The notes: generated by a model not told the origin, from the letters alone. A stretch of DNA of 47,188 bases from Planktomarina sp. (GCA_020630595.1 JAHDBC010000002.1:113664-160851), one strand, 5' to 3'. Numbered from the stretch's first letter, positions 1 through 8,791 are shown. Program-made: numbers and translations.

Positions 1-21
1 TAGGTCACTATAACTGACCTA
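1..21. promoter_or_regulatory. Inverted repeat abutting a start codon
   Basis: TAGGTCA (1-7) and TGACCTA (15-21) form a perfect 7-bp inverted repeat with a 7-base AT-rich spacer. The last base is the first base of the ATG of the YitT-like gene, so a bound protein or an RNA hairpin would cover the translation start. The window begins here, so the upstream context is unknown. An operator role is inferred only. Confidence 0.35.
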
Positions 22-644
22 TGCCAGCCCAAATGCCGCCCCCAAACCCAGACGCCGTGCGCCATAAATGGTACGAAGACGTCCTTGGAATATTCAGTGG
101 GGTTTTGATGTGTGCGGTGTCCTTGCACATTCTGTCTGCCCTTGGGTTCATCACGGGCCAGATGGCGGGTCTTGCGCTGTTGTTATCCCATTTGACCGCC
201 TACAGCTTTGGGGTTTTGTTTTTCGTGTTGAACGTACCGTTTTACATTTTCGGCCTGCGCCAAATGGGTTGGGTGTTCACCGCCAAAAGCCTGGCTGCCG
301 TGGCAACCCTATCAGCCATGACTGAAATTTTGCCCTTAACCCTAACGCTGGGTCCTGTTGACCCCGCAGTCGGGATCACAATCTTTGGCATTGTGACATC
401 CGTTGGACTGATCGCTGTTTTTCGCCATGGCGCGTCCATTGGGGGGATCACAATTCTGGGCCTTGTTCTACAGGACAAGGGCATCGCAAAGGCGGGGCAT
501 GTGCAGATGGCGTTTGATATCTGCCTGTTTGCCTTGGCGGTATGGGTGTTTCCTTGGTCGTTGGTGGCGTGGTCCCTTGCCGGTGCGGTGATCTTGAACG
601 TTATGATCGTGCTCAATCACCGCAGGGACCGTTATATCGCCTAG
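21..644 (+). CDS. YitT-family integral membrane protein
   Basis: This 207-residue protein has about six hydrophobic segments and the YitT (DUF161) signature: a G-x-x-TGQMAGLALLLSH stretch near residues 45-57, FVLNVPFYIFG near 68-78 and a second internal half with GGITILGLVLQ near 141-151. Many YitT proteins, especially in Firmicutes, carry a C-terminal DUF2179 domain. It is absent here, giving the short form. The biochemical role of the family is unsettled, and an inner-membrane transporter is only a guess. No good Shine-Dalgarno sequence precedes the ATG, because the inverted repeat at 1-21 occupies that space. The gene converges on the dehydrogenase at 641-1510, and the two stop codons share one CTAG. 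Confidence 0.8.
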   Translation: MPAQMPPPNPDAVRHKWYEDVLGIFSGVLMCAVSLHILSALGFITGQMAGLALLLSHLTAYSFGVLFFVLNVPFYIFGLRQMGWVFTAKSLAAVATLSAMTEILPLTLTLGPVDPAVGITIFGIVTSVGLIAVFRHGASIGGITILGLVLQDKGIAKAGHVQMAFDICLFALAVWVFPWSLVAWSLAGAVILNVMIVLNHRRDRYIA

Positions 645-1510
645 CCCCGTTTCTGGGTTTCCAGCCACGGCAGGATTGCAGAAAAATCCTGCCCCGCCCC
701 CCCATTGTTTTCCACAAACGATTGATACAGCGTCAGGGCAAGTTCCCCCATCGGCGTGTGTGCATCCGCATCCGTGGCAGCATCTTGCGACAGCCCCAAG
801 TCTTTCAACATCAAATCAGCCGCAAATCCGGGCTGATACCCGTTATCGGCGGGTGATGTTGGCCCCACCCCGGGCGCGGGGCAGTATGTGTTCATCGACC
901 ACGATGATCCCGAAGAAGTGCTGACCACATCATACATGGCCTGACGGTCCAAACCCAATTTGTCAGCCAGTGCAAAGGCTTCACAGGTGCCCAGCATCGT
1001 GATGCCAAGGATCATATTGTTGCAAATCTTGGCGGCCTGCCCATTCCCGGCGGCCCCGCAATGCACGGCCTTTGAACCCATCACGTCAAACACGGACCGC
1101 ACTTGGTCAAGTGCCTTGGGGCATCCCCCCACCATAAAGGTCAGTGTTCCGGCGGCCGCCCCACCCACACCGCCAGACACGGGCGCATCCAATGCATGCA
1201 CGCCCGCATCGGTTGCAAGTTCGGCGATCTTTCGGGCGGTTGATACATCAATGGTCGAACAATCAATCAGCACGCTGCCAAAAGGCATTTCTGCCAAAAC
1301 ATCTGACGCCACAGCCTGCGCAGTCTTTCCGTTTGGAAGCATCATAACAACAACGTCTGCACCCTTTGCGGCCTGTGCAGGGGTTTGCGCGATGGGGACG
1401 CCATCGGGCTTTGAAACAGGATCGCATCCGGTCACATCAAACCCCGCCTTCAACAGGTTTGCAGCCATGGGCCCACCCATATTGCCCAAACCGATAAAGC
1501 CAATTTTCAT
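641..1510 (-). CDS. mmsB: 3-hydroxyisobutyrate dehydrogenase
   Basis: This cytosolic NAD-dependent enzyme of valine catabolism oxidises 3-hydroxyisobutyrate to methylmalonate semialdehyde. The 289-residue length is standard. The N-terminal dinucleotide-binding motif is GFIGLGNMGGPMA (residues 4-16). The substrate-site signature DAPVSGGVGGA lies near residues 108-118, and the catalytic lysine is in GNGQAAKICNN near 156-166. The ATG overlaps the end of the upstream hydrolase by four bases (ATGA), so the two are translationally coupled. Hydrolase then dehydrogenase is the order of the valine steps from 3-hydroxyisobutyryl-CoA. The semialdehyde dehydrogenase gene (mmsA) is not in the window. Confidence 0.93.
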   Translation of the reverse strand: MKIGFIGLGNMGGPMAANLLKAGFDVTGCDPVSKPDGVPIAQTPAQAAKGADVVVMMLPNGKTAQAVASDVLAEMPFGSVLIDCSTIDVSTARKIAELATDAGVHALDAPVSGGVGGAAAGTLTFMVGGCPKALDQVRSVFDVMGSKAVHCGAAGNGQAAKICNNMILGITMLGTCEAFALADKLGLDRQAMYDVVSTSSGSSWSMNTYCPAPGVGPTSPADNGYQPGFAADLMLKDLGLSQDAATDADAHTPMGELALTLYQSFVENNGGAGQDFSAILPWLETQKRG

Positions 1511-2550
1511 GGTGTCTTCTCCGTCAGATCCAGCGCGTTTGCGCCCAAAGGTTTCAACATATTGGCCACAGAAACACCGGGCACAGACTTCAGGTCATGT
1601 TGCCAGTTGGGGGCCTTGTCTTTGTCGATGATCATTGCGCGAATGCCTTCGACAAATTCGCCATCGCTTGCCGCGCGGAAGGTGAAGCGGTATTCCAGCT
1701 GAAGGGCAGCAACAATATCACCGGCCCGCCTGTTGCGATGGATCACCTCAACCGCGCACGCCATGGCAAGGGGGCTGTTTGGCTTCAGCTGGTCCAATGC
1801 CACGGCAGCCGCTTCATGTTCTGATTGTTCCAGCGCGTTCACGATATCCGTCAGGCTATCGCCCCCAAAATGCGCGTCGGCAAAGGACTGCATCTGGGCC
1901 AGCTTGCCCGTTGGCGGCGTGCTTGCCAGCGCGTCTATTGCGGCAGGCGTGCCCGTCCGGGAAATGTCTTCCTTTAGCTGGGACCAATTTTCATAGGGCA
2001 CAAACACGTCCGCAAATCCCGCATAAATGGCATCTGCAGGTCCCATGCGTGCAGCTGTCAGGCCCAGATATTCACCCATGCGCCCCGGCGCACGGCCCAA
2101 GAGCAGCGATCCGCCAACATCTGGCACAATGCCAATTTGCACTTCCGGCATTGCGATCTTGCTGGTTTCACAAACGATCCGGTGGGGCACATGGCAGCCA
2201 ATTCCAACGCCCCCGCCCAGCGTATGGCCCTGCAAAAAGCTGACGATGGGTTTGGGGCTTGTCGCCAATTTGGCGTTCAGCCGATATTCATCTGTCCAGA
2301 ATGCGCGACCATAGTCAAAATCCCCTGCGGCACCGGTTCGATACAAATCTGCGATGTCGCCGCCTGCACAGAATGCCTTGTCCCCCATTGAATCCAGACA
2401 AATAACCGTCACGGCATCGTCCGCTTCAAAGGCATCAAGTGCGGCTTCGATTTCGCTGCACATCTGATGGGTCATGGCGTTCAATGCGCCGGGTCGGTTC
2501 AAGGTGATCCAGCCCGCCAAGCCGGCCCGTTTCGTCAAAATCTCAGACAT
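1507..2550 (-). CDS. 3-hydroxyisobutyryl-CoA hydrolase (enoyl-CoA hydratase/isomerase family)
   Basis: This 347-residue crotonase-fold protein most likely releases CoA from 3-hydroxyisobutyryl-CoA in valine degradation. Family marks are LNRPGALNAM near residue 17, the oxyanion-hole stretch AFCAGGDIADLY near 60, a second one at LGGGVGIG near 110, and PEVQIGIVPDVGGS near 135, typical of the HIBCH subgroup. Plain enoyl-CoA hydratases are about 260 residues, so the extra C-terminal region also points to HIBCH. I chose the ATG at 2550 (protein begins MSEILTK) over a GTG 33 bases upstream because the similarity to the family begins there. The stop overlaps the dehydrogenase start. Confidence 0.87.
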   Translation of the reverse strand: MSEILTKRAGLAGWITLNRPGALNAMTHQMCSEIEAALDAFEADDAVTVICLDSMGDKAFCAGGDIADLYRTGAAGDFDYGRAFWTDEYRLNAKLATSPKPIVSFLQGHTLGGGVGIGCHVPHRIVCETSKIAMPEVQIGIVPDVGGSLLLGRAPGRMGEYLGLTAARMGPADAIYAGFADVFVPYENWSQLKEDISRTGTPAAIDALASTPPTGKLAQMQSFADAHFGGDSLTDIVNALEQSEHEAAAVALDQLKPNSPLAMACAVEVIHRNRRAGDIVAALQLEYRFTFRAASDGEFVEGIRAMIIDKDKAPNWQHDLKSVPGVSVANMLKPLGANALDLTEKTP

Positions 2551-2591
2551 AGATGATGTCAAACCCCCGTTCGTCGTGGGCACTATTTAAC

Positions 2592-2617
2592 GCGGCTGAT
2601 CCGCAGATAACAGCCGC
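2592..2617. promoter_or_regulatory. Inverted repeat in the hydrolase/alr divergent region
   Basis: GCGGCTG (2592-2598) is matched by CAGCCGC (2611-2617) across a 12-base spacer. The flanking genes point away from each other, so a terminator is not expected. A regulator site is the better reading, but it is unproven. Confidence 0.3.
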
Positions 2618-2679
2618 AGGCCAACGTTTGGCGAACAATCCCACTTGACCGCACCAAAACGCCTAAGTCACAAGGCGCT

Positions 2680-3723
2680 ATGGCTACTGGACGACTATCG
2701 ATCAATCTGACCGGCATCGCCGCGAACTGGCAGGCGCTGGATGCGCTGTCTGCAGCGCACGTGGAAACCGCAGCGGTCGTCAAGGCCGATGCCTATGGGC
2801 TGGGCGTGGAACGCGTTGCGCGCTGCCTGTCACAGGCCGGGGCAAACACGTTTTTTGTGGCCGCGGCCGAAGAAGGGGGCGCGGTTCGCAATGCAGTGGG
2901 CCCAGATGCGACGGTCTGCGTGTTTTCGGGGCATATGGCCGGTGACACGGATATGATCAACGATCTGAACCTTGTGCCGATGATCAATTCCGTTGAACAG
3001 CTGACACGCCATCTGGAAGCCCTGCCCGGGCGCCCGTTTGGGGTGCAATTGGACACCGGCATGAACCGACTGGGCATGGAACCCGCCGAATGGGACGCCG
3101 TGCGCGATATCACCCTGTCACAAAACCCTGTCTTGCTGATGAGCCATCTGGCCTGTGCCGACGATCCGGAACACCCGATGAATGCGTCGCAGCTGGAAGT
3201 GTTTCGCGCGATGACAGATGGCTTGGATGTGCCCCGGTCCCTGGCTGCGACCGGTGGCACGCTTTTGGGATCTGATTATCATTTTGACATGGTGCGGCCC
3301 GGCATCGGTGTTTACGGCGGACTGCCGTTCGAAGATGCGCAACCGGTCGTACATCTGTCGTTGCCTGTTATTCAGACGCGCGATCTGATGGAATGGGAAA
3401 CGGTCGGTTACGGCGGAACCTGGACGGCCAAGGGACAGGCAAAAATCGCCACTGTTGCCGCCGGATATGCCGATGGGTTGATCCGCGCACAATCAAACGC
3501 TGGAACGTTGTGGGATGGCGACACGCCCTGCCCTATTGCCGGGCGGGTGTCGATGGACATGATCGGCGTTGACGTGACCCATCTTGACCGCGTTCCAGAC
3601 AGTCTTGATATCCTGTGTCCCTATCAGGGCGTCGACGCTGTCGCGGATGCCGCCGGAACGATCGGGTATGAGATCCTGACATCGCTGGGACACCGCTATC
3701 AGCGGCGGTATATTACCGGATGA
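2680..3723 (+). CDS. alr: Alanine racemase
   Basis: This pyridoxal-phosphate enzyme makes D-alanine for peptidoglycan. At 347 residues it is close to the usual 350-370. The PLP lysine motif [11 protein letters not shown] is at about residues 32-42. The TIM-barrel pyridoxal region includes [11 protein letters not shown] near 122-132. The C-terminal domain has VGYGGTW near 242 and [13 protein letters not shown] near 288, which contain the second catalytic tyrosine region and substrate contacts. An AAGG ribosome site lies four bases before the ATG. The gene ends in a 4-base overlap with mlaE, an arrangement I recall from other Rhodobacterales, tying a cell-wall precursor gene to a lipid transporter. 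Confidence 0.94.
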   Translation: MATGRLSINLTGIAANWQALDALSAAHVETAAVVKADAYGLGVERVARCLSQAGANTFFVAAAEEGGAVRNAVGPDATVCVFSGHMAGDTDMINDLNLVPMINSVEQLTRHLEALPGRPFGVQLDTGMNRLGMEPAEWDAVRDITLSQNPVLLMSHLACADDPEHPMNASQLEVFRAMTDGLDVPRSLAATGGTLLGSDYHFDMVRPGIGVYGGLPFEDAQPVVHLSLPVIQTRDLMEWETVGYGGTWTAKGQAKIATVAAGYADGLIRAQSNAGTLWDGDTPCPIAGRVSMDMIGVDVTHLDRVPDSLDILCPYQGVDAVADAAGTIGYEILTSLGHRYQRRYITG

Positions 3724-4496
3724 TCAGGTTTGTGACTGCCGTGGGTGCGGGCGTGATCGCCGCGATTTCCGCATTGGGGCGGATCGTTTTGTTTGCCTGC
3801 ACGGCTTTGATCCACATCGTCAAACCGCCCTACTATTTTCGTGAATGGCTTAATGCTGCGCTGAATATCGGCTATCTGTCCCTGCCTGTTGTGGGTCTGA
3901 CCTCCATTTTTACGGGCGCAGCCCTTGCCTTGCAAATCTATGCGGGCGGCGCACGGTTCAACGCAGAAGCCGTGGTGCCCCAGATCGTCGCCATTGGCAT
4001 GGTGCGCGAATTGGGGCCGGTTCTGGTGGGCCTGATGATCGCCGCGCGGGTCACATCATCGATTGCTGCCGAACTGGCCACGATGAAGGTCACAGAACAA
4101 ATTGACGCCCTTGTGACCCTGTCGACCAATCCGCTTCAGTATCTGGTCGCGCCCCGGGTGTTGGCGGGTTTGATTATGGTGCCGATTTTGGTCGGCGTGG
4201 GTGATATCATCGGAATCTTAGGTGGCTTTTTGGTTGGAACGGGCAGCCTTGGATTCAACGCGGCGGCATATTTGAACAACACTGCCGATTTCCTGACCCT
4301 GTCCGATATCGTGTCGTCATTGGCCAAAGGCATGGCGTTCGGCTTTATCGCCACGCTGATGGGATGCTATTACGGGTTGAATTCCGGCCGTGGGGCACAG
4401 GGCGTTGGACAGGCCACCAAAGCCAGTGTTGAAGCGGCCGCTGTGATGATCCTTGCCGCAAACTTTGCGCTGACAGCGGTGTTCTTTTCCACATGA
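3720..4496 (+). CDS. mlaE: MlaE-family ABC transporter permease
   Basis: This 258-residue inner-membrane permease belongs to the Mla-type ABC systems, which move phospholipids between inner and outer membranes. It has five to six hydrophobic segments and the family core [18 protein letters not shown] followed by [20 protein letters not shown] (about residues 92-132). It overlaps alr by four bases at its start and the ATPase gene by four bases at its end, so it is part of a tightly coupled operon. No mlaD (MCE substrate-binding), mlaC or mlaB gene follows. Those partners must be encoded elsewhere, or the complex uses another MCE protein. Confidence 0.9.
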   Translation: MIRFVTAVGAGVIAAISALGRIVLFACTALIHIVKPPYYFREWLNAALNIGYLSLPVVGLTSIFTGAALALQIYAGGARFNAEAVVPQIVAIGMVRELGPVLVGLMIAARVTSSIAAELATMKVTEQIDALVTLSTNPLQYLVAPRVLAGLIMVPILVGVGDIIGILGGFLVGTGSLGFNAAAYLNNTADFLTLSDIVSSLAKGMAFGFIATLMGCYYGLNSGRGAQGVGQATKASVEAAAVMILAANFALTAVFFST

Positions 4497-5239
4497 TAAG
4501 CCTGACCGATATCCACAAATCCTTTGGCTCGAATGCGGTTTTGCGCGGTGTCAACCTGCAAGTGCCCAAAGGGCAAAGCATGGTGATCATTGGCGGATCC
4601 GGGACCGGTAAATCGGTTTTGTTAAAATGTGTTCTGGGGCTGATTGAACCGGATCAGGGAACAATCGAAGTGGATGGCGCAAACGTTCAGACCGTCAGCC
4701 GTGATGCGTTTCTGGCCCAGTTTGGCATGTTGTTTCAGGGGGCCGCCCTGTTTGACAGCTTGCCAGTTTGGCAAAACGTGGCGTTTCGTTTGCTGCGCGG
4801 GTCGCTGAAACGCCCCAAAGACGAAGCACGCGATATCGCGATTGAAAAACTGCGCCGGGTTGGCATGGGACCAGAGGTTGCTGACCGGTTCCCTGCGGAA
4901 TTGTCTGGCGGGATGCAAAAACGGGTTGGGCTGGCGCGCGCGATCGCAACCGACCCAAAGATCATCTTTTTTGACGAACCGACCACGGGGCTGGACCCGA
5001 TCATGGCAGGTGTCATCAACGATCTGATCCGGGAAATCGTCGTTGAAATCGGGGCAACGACCATGACAATCACGCACGACATGACATCCGTGGACACAAT
5101 CGCCGATCAGGTTGCCATGTTGCACAAAGGTAAAGTGCGATGGTGCGGCCCGAAATCCGATCTGCGCGACAGTGGTGACCCATATGTGACCCAGTTCGTG
5201 AGTGGTTCACCAGACGGACCGATTGAAACGCTGCGCTGA
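4493..5239 (+). CDS. mlaF: MlaF-family ABC transporter ATP-binding protein
   Basis: This 248-residue cytoplasmic ATPase pairs with the MlaE-like permease. Walker A is GGSGTGKSVLLK near residues 35-46, the Q-loop is LFQGAALFDSLPVW near 82-95, the signature is LSGGMQKRVGLARA near 138-151, and Walker B with its glutamate is IIFFDEPTTGLDP near 158-170. The H-loop ITHD follows near 199. The Q-loop sequence GAALFDSL and the signature GGMQKRV are typical of the Mla/Ttg2/MCE-linked ATPases. It is translationally coupled to mlaE. Confidence 0.92.
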   Translation: MISLTDIHKSFGSNAVLRGVNLQVPKGQSMVIIGGSGTGKSVLLKCVLGLIEPDQGTIEVDGANVQTVSRDAFLAQFGMLFQGAALFDSLPVWQNVAFRLLRGSLKRPKDEARDIAIEKLRRVGMGPEVADRFPAELSGGMQKRVGLARAIATDPKIIFFDEPTTGLDPIMAGVINDLIREIVVEIGATTMTITHDMTSVDTIADQVAMLHKGKVRWCGPKSDLRDSGDPYVTQFVSGSPDGPIETLR

Positions 5240-5384
5240 CTGTTTCTTTTGCGGAAACAAACAACTATTGCAGTTTCGCCACCATTTGAAAATTCAGGGT
5301 ATATTTCTAGATTTTTCCACCGTGCCACTATATATTGTGGTCAAGGCGGGTCAGAATTTTGACGACTCGGTGGCGGTTATTTGC

Positions 5385-5398
5385 GGGGAAAATTCCCC
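5385..5398. promoter_or_regulatory. Short palindrome upstream of the coiled-coil gene
   Basis: GGGGAA and TTCCCC flank a 2-base centre inside a 217-base AT-richer spacer between mlaF and the gene at 5457. The spacer also has a TATATATT run near 5329-5336. No convincing paired -35/-10 set could be picked, so this is only a candidate protein-binding site. Confidence 0.2.
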
Positions 5399-5456
5399 CT
5401 TGTGACAGGCCAACAGGACACAGACATTAAGGCGATCCATTGGGTCGGAGGGACAA

Positions 5457-6344
5457 ATGGCGAAAAAATCGGGTGTGGAAAAGAACACTGTTCTGATCTG
5501 GTTGCACTGGGTCGGTATTGTCTATGTTGGTTTGGTTGCATTGGTATTGGTCGCCGCAACAGGCGCAGCGATGCTGAAGATTATTCCTTGGTTTGATATT
5601 CTGGTGCCCAAGGGCGACGGAAGCTGGCTTCAAATGGGGCCAACCATCCAGATCATTTTGACAGGCATGGCCATGATCTTGGTCACATACCTGCCGTCAT
5701 CTTTGCGTGTGTTGAAACTAGAAGCAGAACACCGCGATTTCAATCTGACCATGGAAGACGTGTCAAAGGCCTATATTGCCAGCCACGAAGCAGACCGGGC
5801 CGGCTTGTTCAATCTAAGCTCCGAATTTGACAGCGTGCGCGAACGCATCAATCACATGCGGGCGCATCCAGAACTGTCCAAACTGGAACCTGCCGTGTTG
5901 GACGTTGCCGCACAGATGAGCCACACAAGCCGCGAACTGGCAGAAGTGTATTCAGACGAAGCTGTGGACCGCGCGAAAACGGTGTTGCGTCAGCGGCAGA
6001 TCGAACTGGAAGAATTTTCCGATCAATTGGCCTTGGCCCGTCGCCAAACAGATGAAGTCAAACGCTGGATCCAGCAATTGGAAGTCGAAGGCAGTGTGAC
6101 AGACAATCAACTGGCACAACTGAAACAGGATCTTGCTGAAATCCTGCCCAGTGTTGGCTTGAAGGTCATTCGTGGCCCGAAACAACCCATGCAGCCCGCG
6201 ATCGAAGCCAGCAGCGCTGATGCGATGCCTGCAGCACTGGAAGATCAATCCCAAAATGTTGTTTCGTTGCAAGACGATGCCCCATCAACTGCAAAGCTGA
6301 AGTCCAAGGTGACATCCGCCAAAGACAGCCGCGCGGCAGAATAA
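5457..6344 (+). CDS. Membrane-anchored coiled-coil protein of unknown function
   Basis: The 295-residue product starts after a GGAGGG ribosome site. Two hydrophobic segments are visible (about residues 12-42 and 58-82). A long charged stretch follows, with heptad-like Leu/Ile spacing around 85-210 and rich in Glu, Gln, Arg and Ala, which I read as an amphipathic coiled coil facing one side of the membrane. The tail (about 230-295) is low-complexity Ala/Ser/Lys/Asp. I recognise no catalytic motif. Similar Rhodobacterales proteins have, to my memory, carried a vague 'DNA repair' label, for which nothing here gives support. It is a single-gene unit with a 217-base leader and a strong terminator behind it. 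Confidence 0.75.
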   Translation: MAKKSGVEKNTVLIWLHWVGIVYVGLVALVLVAATGAAMLKIIPWFDILVPKGDGSWLQMGPTIQIILTGMAMILVTYLPSSLRVLKLEAEHRDFNLTMEDVSKAYIASHEADRAGLFNLSSEFDSVRERINHMRAHPELSKLEPAVLDVAAQMSHTSRELAEVYSDEAVDRAKTVLRQRQIELEEFSDQLALARRQTDEVKRWIQQLEVEGSVTDNQLAQLKQDLAEILPSVGLKVIRGPKQPMQPAIEASSADAMPAALEDQSQNVVSLQDDAPSTAKLKSKVTSAKDSRAAE

Positions 6345-6369
6345 TTATCAACGAAAACACAGTCATCTG

Positions 6370-6400
6370 AAAACGGCCTGCGGGTCGTTTTCTTGTTTTG
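6370..6400 (+). terminator. Rho-independent terminator
   Basis: AAAACGGCC (6370-6378) pairs with GGTCGTTTT (6383-6391), with one G-U pair, around a TGCG loop, and is followed by the T-rich CTTGTTTTG. It lies 26 bases after the stop of the coiled-coil protein gene and separates it from pqiA-radA. Confidence 0.8.
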
Positions 6401-6430
6401 TTCTTTGACTTTTCACAGTACGAGGGTGCC

Positions 6431-6859
6431 ATGTTACGCTATTTGAACTTATGTCTTTTGGTGGCTTTTCCGATTGCTTGGTTTGCGCCGCTCCTACGGG
6501 CAGGTCTCCTGCCACTGTTTGGACTTTCCGAAATCTCTGTCATTTCCGGCTTGCAAAGCCTTTGGGGCACGGATGTGTTTCTGGCTTTGGTTGTAACCGT
6601 ATTGGCAATATTTGCCCCCATTCTAAAGGTGCTGGGTCTGGCCCTGGTACAATTTCGTTTGGCAAGCCCCCGATTGATGCCCGGCATTGCACTGCTTGGA
6701 AAATTCGCAATGGCGGATATGTTTCTGATCGCGCTGTATGTGGTGGTGATCAAGGGTATTGGGGTTGGCCGCGTAGAAGTCGCGTGGGGACTGTATCTGT
6801 TTACAGCCTGCGTTCTGGCGTCCATTGTTTTGCAAATTCTGCACACACGACAAAAGTAA
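6431..6859 (+). CDS. PqiA-like single-domain membrane protein
   Basis: This 142-residue protein has four hydrophobic segments and resembles one half of paraquat-inducible protein A (PqiA domain). Support comes from a first helix with LRAGLLPLFGLSEISVISGLQSLW, a middle LAIFAPILKVLGLALVQFR, and LLGKFAMADMFLIALYVVVIKG, the family's W/KxxMxDVF-type region. Classical PqiA has two such domains, each preceded by a CxxC zinc ribbon. Both the second domain and the cysteines are missing here. The ATG at 6431 has GAGGG six bases upstream and is preferred to an in-frame ATG at 6398. The stop overlaps the radA start by one base (TAATG). No pqiB/MCE partner is adjacent. Confidence 0.75.
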   Translation: MLRYLNLCLLVAFPIAWFAPLLRAGLLPLFGLSEISVISGLQSLWGTDVFLALVVTVLAIFAPILKVLGLALVQFRLASPRLMPGIALLGKFAMADMFLIALYVVVIKGIGVGRVEVAWGLYLFTACVLASIVLQILHTRQK

Positions 6860-8262
6860 TGGCAAAGACCAGTTTCACATGCACCGGATGCGGCGCCAGC
6901 CATTCCAAATGGGCAGGCCAATGCGATGCATGTGGCGCGTGGAACACCATTCTTGAACAGGGTCCCCTTTCCGCCGGTCCGTCCAAAACACTGGGCGGGA
7001 AACGCGGGAACCGGCTGGTGTTGACAGATCTTGCCACGCAAGAAGCCGAACCCCCGCGAACCAAAGCTGGTGTTGACGAATTGGACCGTGTTCTGGGCGG
7101 CGGTCTGGTTGGGGGCAGCGCGCTGTTGGTGGGGGGGGATCCAGGGATCGGTAAATCCACCCTTTTGCTGCAAGCCGCCGCGCGGTTCGGGCGCAACGGT
7201 CTGAAAGTGATTTATGTTTCCGGCGAAGAAGCGACCGCACAGGTGCGTCTGCGCGCAAACAGGCTGGGACTGAAAGACAGCCCCGTTCACTTGGCCGCTG
7301 AAACCAACCTACGCGACATCCTGACCACGCTGGAAGATGAAAAACCAGATTTGGTCATCATCGATTCCATTCAGACGATGTGGGCTGATCATGTTGATTC
7401 CGCGCCGGGGTCCGTCAGTCAGGTTCGTGCCTCTGCGCATGAACTGACCAACTTTGCCAAACGTCGGAACGTGGCAATGATTATGGTGGGCCATGTCACC
7501 AAAGAAGGGCAAATCGCGGGCCCCCGCGTGGTCGAACATATGGTCGACACTGTGCTGTATTTCGAAGGCGAACGAGGCCATCAGTTCCGAATTTTGCGCG
7601 CCGTCAAAAACCGTTTTGGCCCTGCCGATGAAATTGGCGTCTTTGAAATGACCGGCCGGGGGTTGGTGGAGGTCAAAAACCCCTCTGCCCTGTTTCTGGC
7701 CGAACGGGGGGACCCGACGCCGGGGTCTGCTGTATTCGCCGGGATCGAAGGGTCACGCCCTGTTTTGTGCGAATTTCAGGCCTTGGTCGCGCCCAGTCCA
7801 CACAGCCAGCCCAGGCGCAGCGTTGTGGGCTGGGATGGATCGCGGCTGGCGATGATTCTTGCTGTGCTCGAATCACGTGGGGGCGTCAGCTTTCAGGGCC
7901 TTGATGTGTACCTGAACGTGGCGGGCGGGATGCGGGTCACCGAACCGGCCGCGGATCTTGCAGTGGCCGCTGCGCTGATTTCCGCCCGTGAAGACGCAGC
8001 CTTGCCCAAGGATGCCGTGCTGTTTGGCGAAATTTCCCTGTCAGGCGCGGTTCGCCCCTGCCCCCAGACAGAAAATCGGTTGAAAGAAGCGCAAAAACTT
8101 GGTTTTTCACAGGCAGTCTTGCCGCCGGCCAAAAAACAGGTTGGTCCGGCGGGCATAGAACAAAAACAAGTCCGGGATCTAACCGACTTTGTAGAACAAG
8201 TGTTCGGGGCACAGTCGCCCCAGCAAGAAGGGAGTACCGATGGAAGGGTTCACAATCGTTGA
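6859..8262 (+). CDS. radA: DNA repair protein RadA
   Basis: This RecA-like branch-migration ATPase acts in recombinational repair. The 467-residue protein begins with the zinc finger CTGC (residues 9-12) and CDAC (25-28). Walker A GGDPGIGKSTLL sits near 94, the RadA-specific KNRFGP motif near 252, and the C-terminal Lon-protease-like P5 domain (residues about 290-445) includes VSFQGLDVYLNVAGG. I start it at the ATG overlapping the pqiA-like stop. A longer in-frame extension to 6451 only covers the neighbouring gene. The last 23 bases overlap cvpA. Confidence 0.95.
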   Translation: MAKTSFTCTGCGASHSKWAGQCDACGAWNTILEQGPLSAGPSKTLGGKRGNRLVLTDLATQEAEPPRTKAGVDELDRVLGGGLVGGSALLVGGDPGIGKSTLLLQAAARFGRNGLKVIYVSGEEATAQVRLRANRLGLKDSPVHLAAETNLRDILTTLEDEKPDLVIIDSIQTMWADHVDSAPGSVSQVRASAHELTNFAKRRNVAMIMVGHVTKEGQIAGPRVVEHMVDTVLYFEGERGHQFRILRAVKNRFGPADEIGVFEMTGRGLVEVKNPSALFLAERGDPTPGSAVFAGIEGSRPVLCEFQALVAPSPHSQPRRSVVGWDGSRLAMILAVLESRGGVSFQGLDVYLNVAGGMRVTEPAADLAVAAALISAREDAALPKDAVLFGEISLSGAVRPCPQTENRLKEAQKLGFSQAVLPPAKKQVGPAGIEQKQVRDLTDFVEQVFGAQSPQQEGSTDGRVHNR

Positions 8263-8791
8263 CGGTATCGTTGCCGTCATCATCGTTCTGTCGGCGCTTT
8301 TGGCCTATTCGCGTGGTTTGGTACGTGAATTGATGGCCATTGCTGGCTGGGTCGGTGCAACCATTCTGGCCTTCATCTTTGCCGATCAGGCGCGTCCGCT
8401 GATCCGCCAAATCCCTTATGTGGGTGATTTCCTGTCAGACAGTTGCGAATTGCTGACGATCGCAAGCTTTGCGGTGGTGTTTGCCGTGGCACTGTTGATC
8501 GTATCGCTCTTTACCCCGCTGTTTGGTGCATTGATCCAACGGTCCGCGCTTGGCGGTGCGGATCAGGCACTGGGCTTTGTATTCGGCGTTGTGCGCGGTG
8601 TGCTTTTGGTCGCCATCGGCTTTTTCGTCTATCAGACCATGCTGCCCGGTCAGGATATTTCGATGATCGACGGGTCGCGATCTGCTGCCATCTTTGGCCA
8701 ATACACCGACGATATTCAGAACCAGAACCCCGAAGCGGCGATGGGTTGGATTCAAACCCAGTACGATCAGCTGGTTTCAGGCTGTAACTAA
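8240..8791 (+). CDS. cvpA: CvpA-family membrane protein
   Basis: This 183-residue protein has four predicted membrane helices and the CvpA N-terminal pattern VDGIVAVIIVLSALLAYSRGLVRELMAIAGWVG, here at residues 7-39. CvpA was named for colicin V production. Its usual neighbour is purF, as here, and it has been linked to envelope stress and growth, with no known enzymatic activity. A strong ribosome site (AAGGGAG) lies seven bases before the ATG, inside the end of radA. The overlap suggests that the radA, cvpA and purF region is transcribed together. Confidence 0.9.
   Translation: MEGFTIVDGIVAVIIVLSALLAYSRGLVRELMAIAGWVGATILAFIFADQARPLIRQIPYVGDFLSDSCELLTIASFAVVFAVALLIVSLFTPLFGALIQRSALGGADQALGFVFGVVRGVLLVAIGFFVYQTMLPGQDISMIDGSRSAAIFGQYTDDIQNQNPEAAMGWIQTQYDQLVSGCN

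Noticed and set aside
6400-6414. Possible second LexA box, GTTC-N7-TTTC, before the pqiA-like/radA unit
   Set aside because: One base of eight is wrong, and no promoter pairs with it. A single mismatch in such a short motif is common by chance.
6451-6858. Extended N-terminus for RadA
   Set aside because: The in-frame extension is the shadow of the pqiA-like gene. RadA similarity begins exactly at the ATG at 6859.
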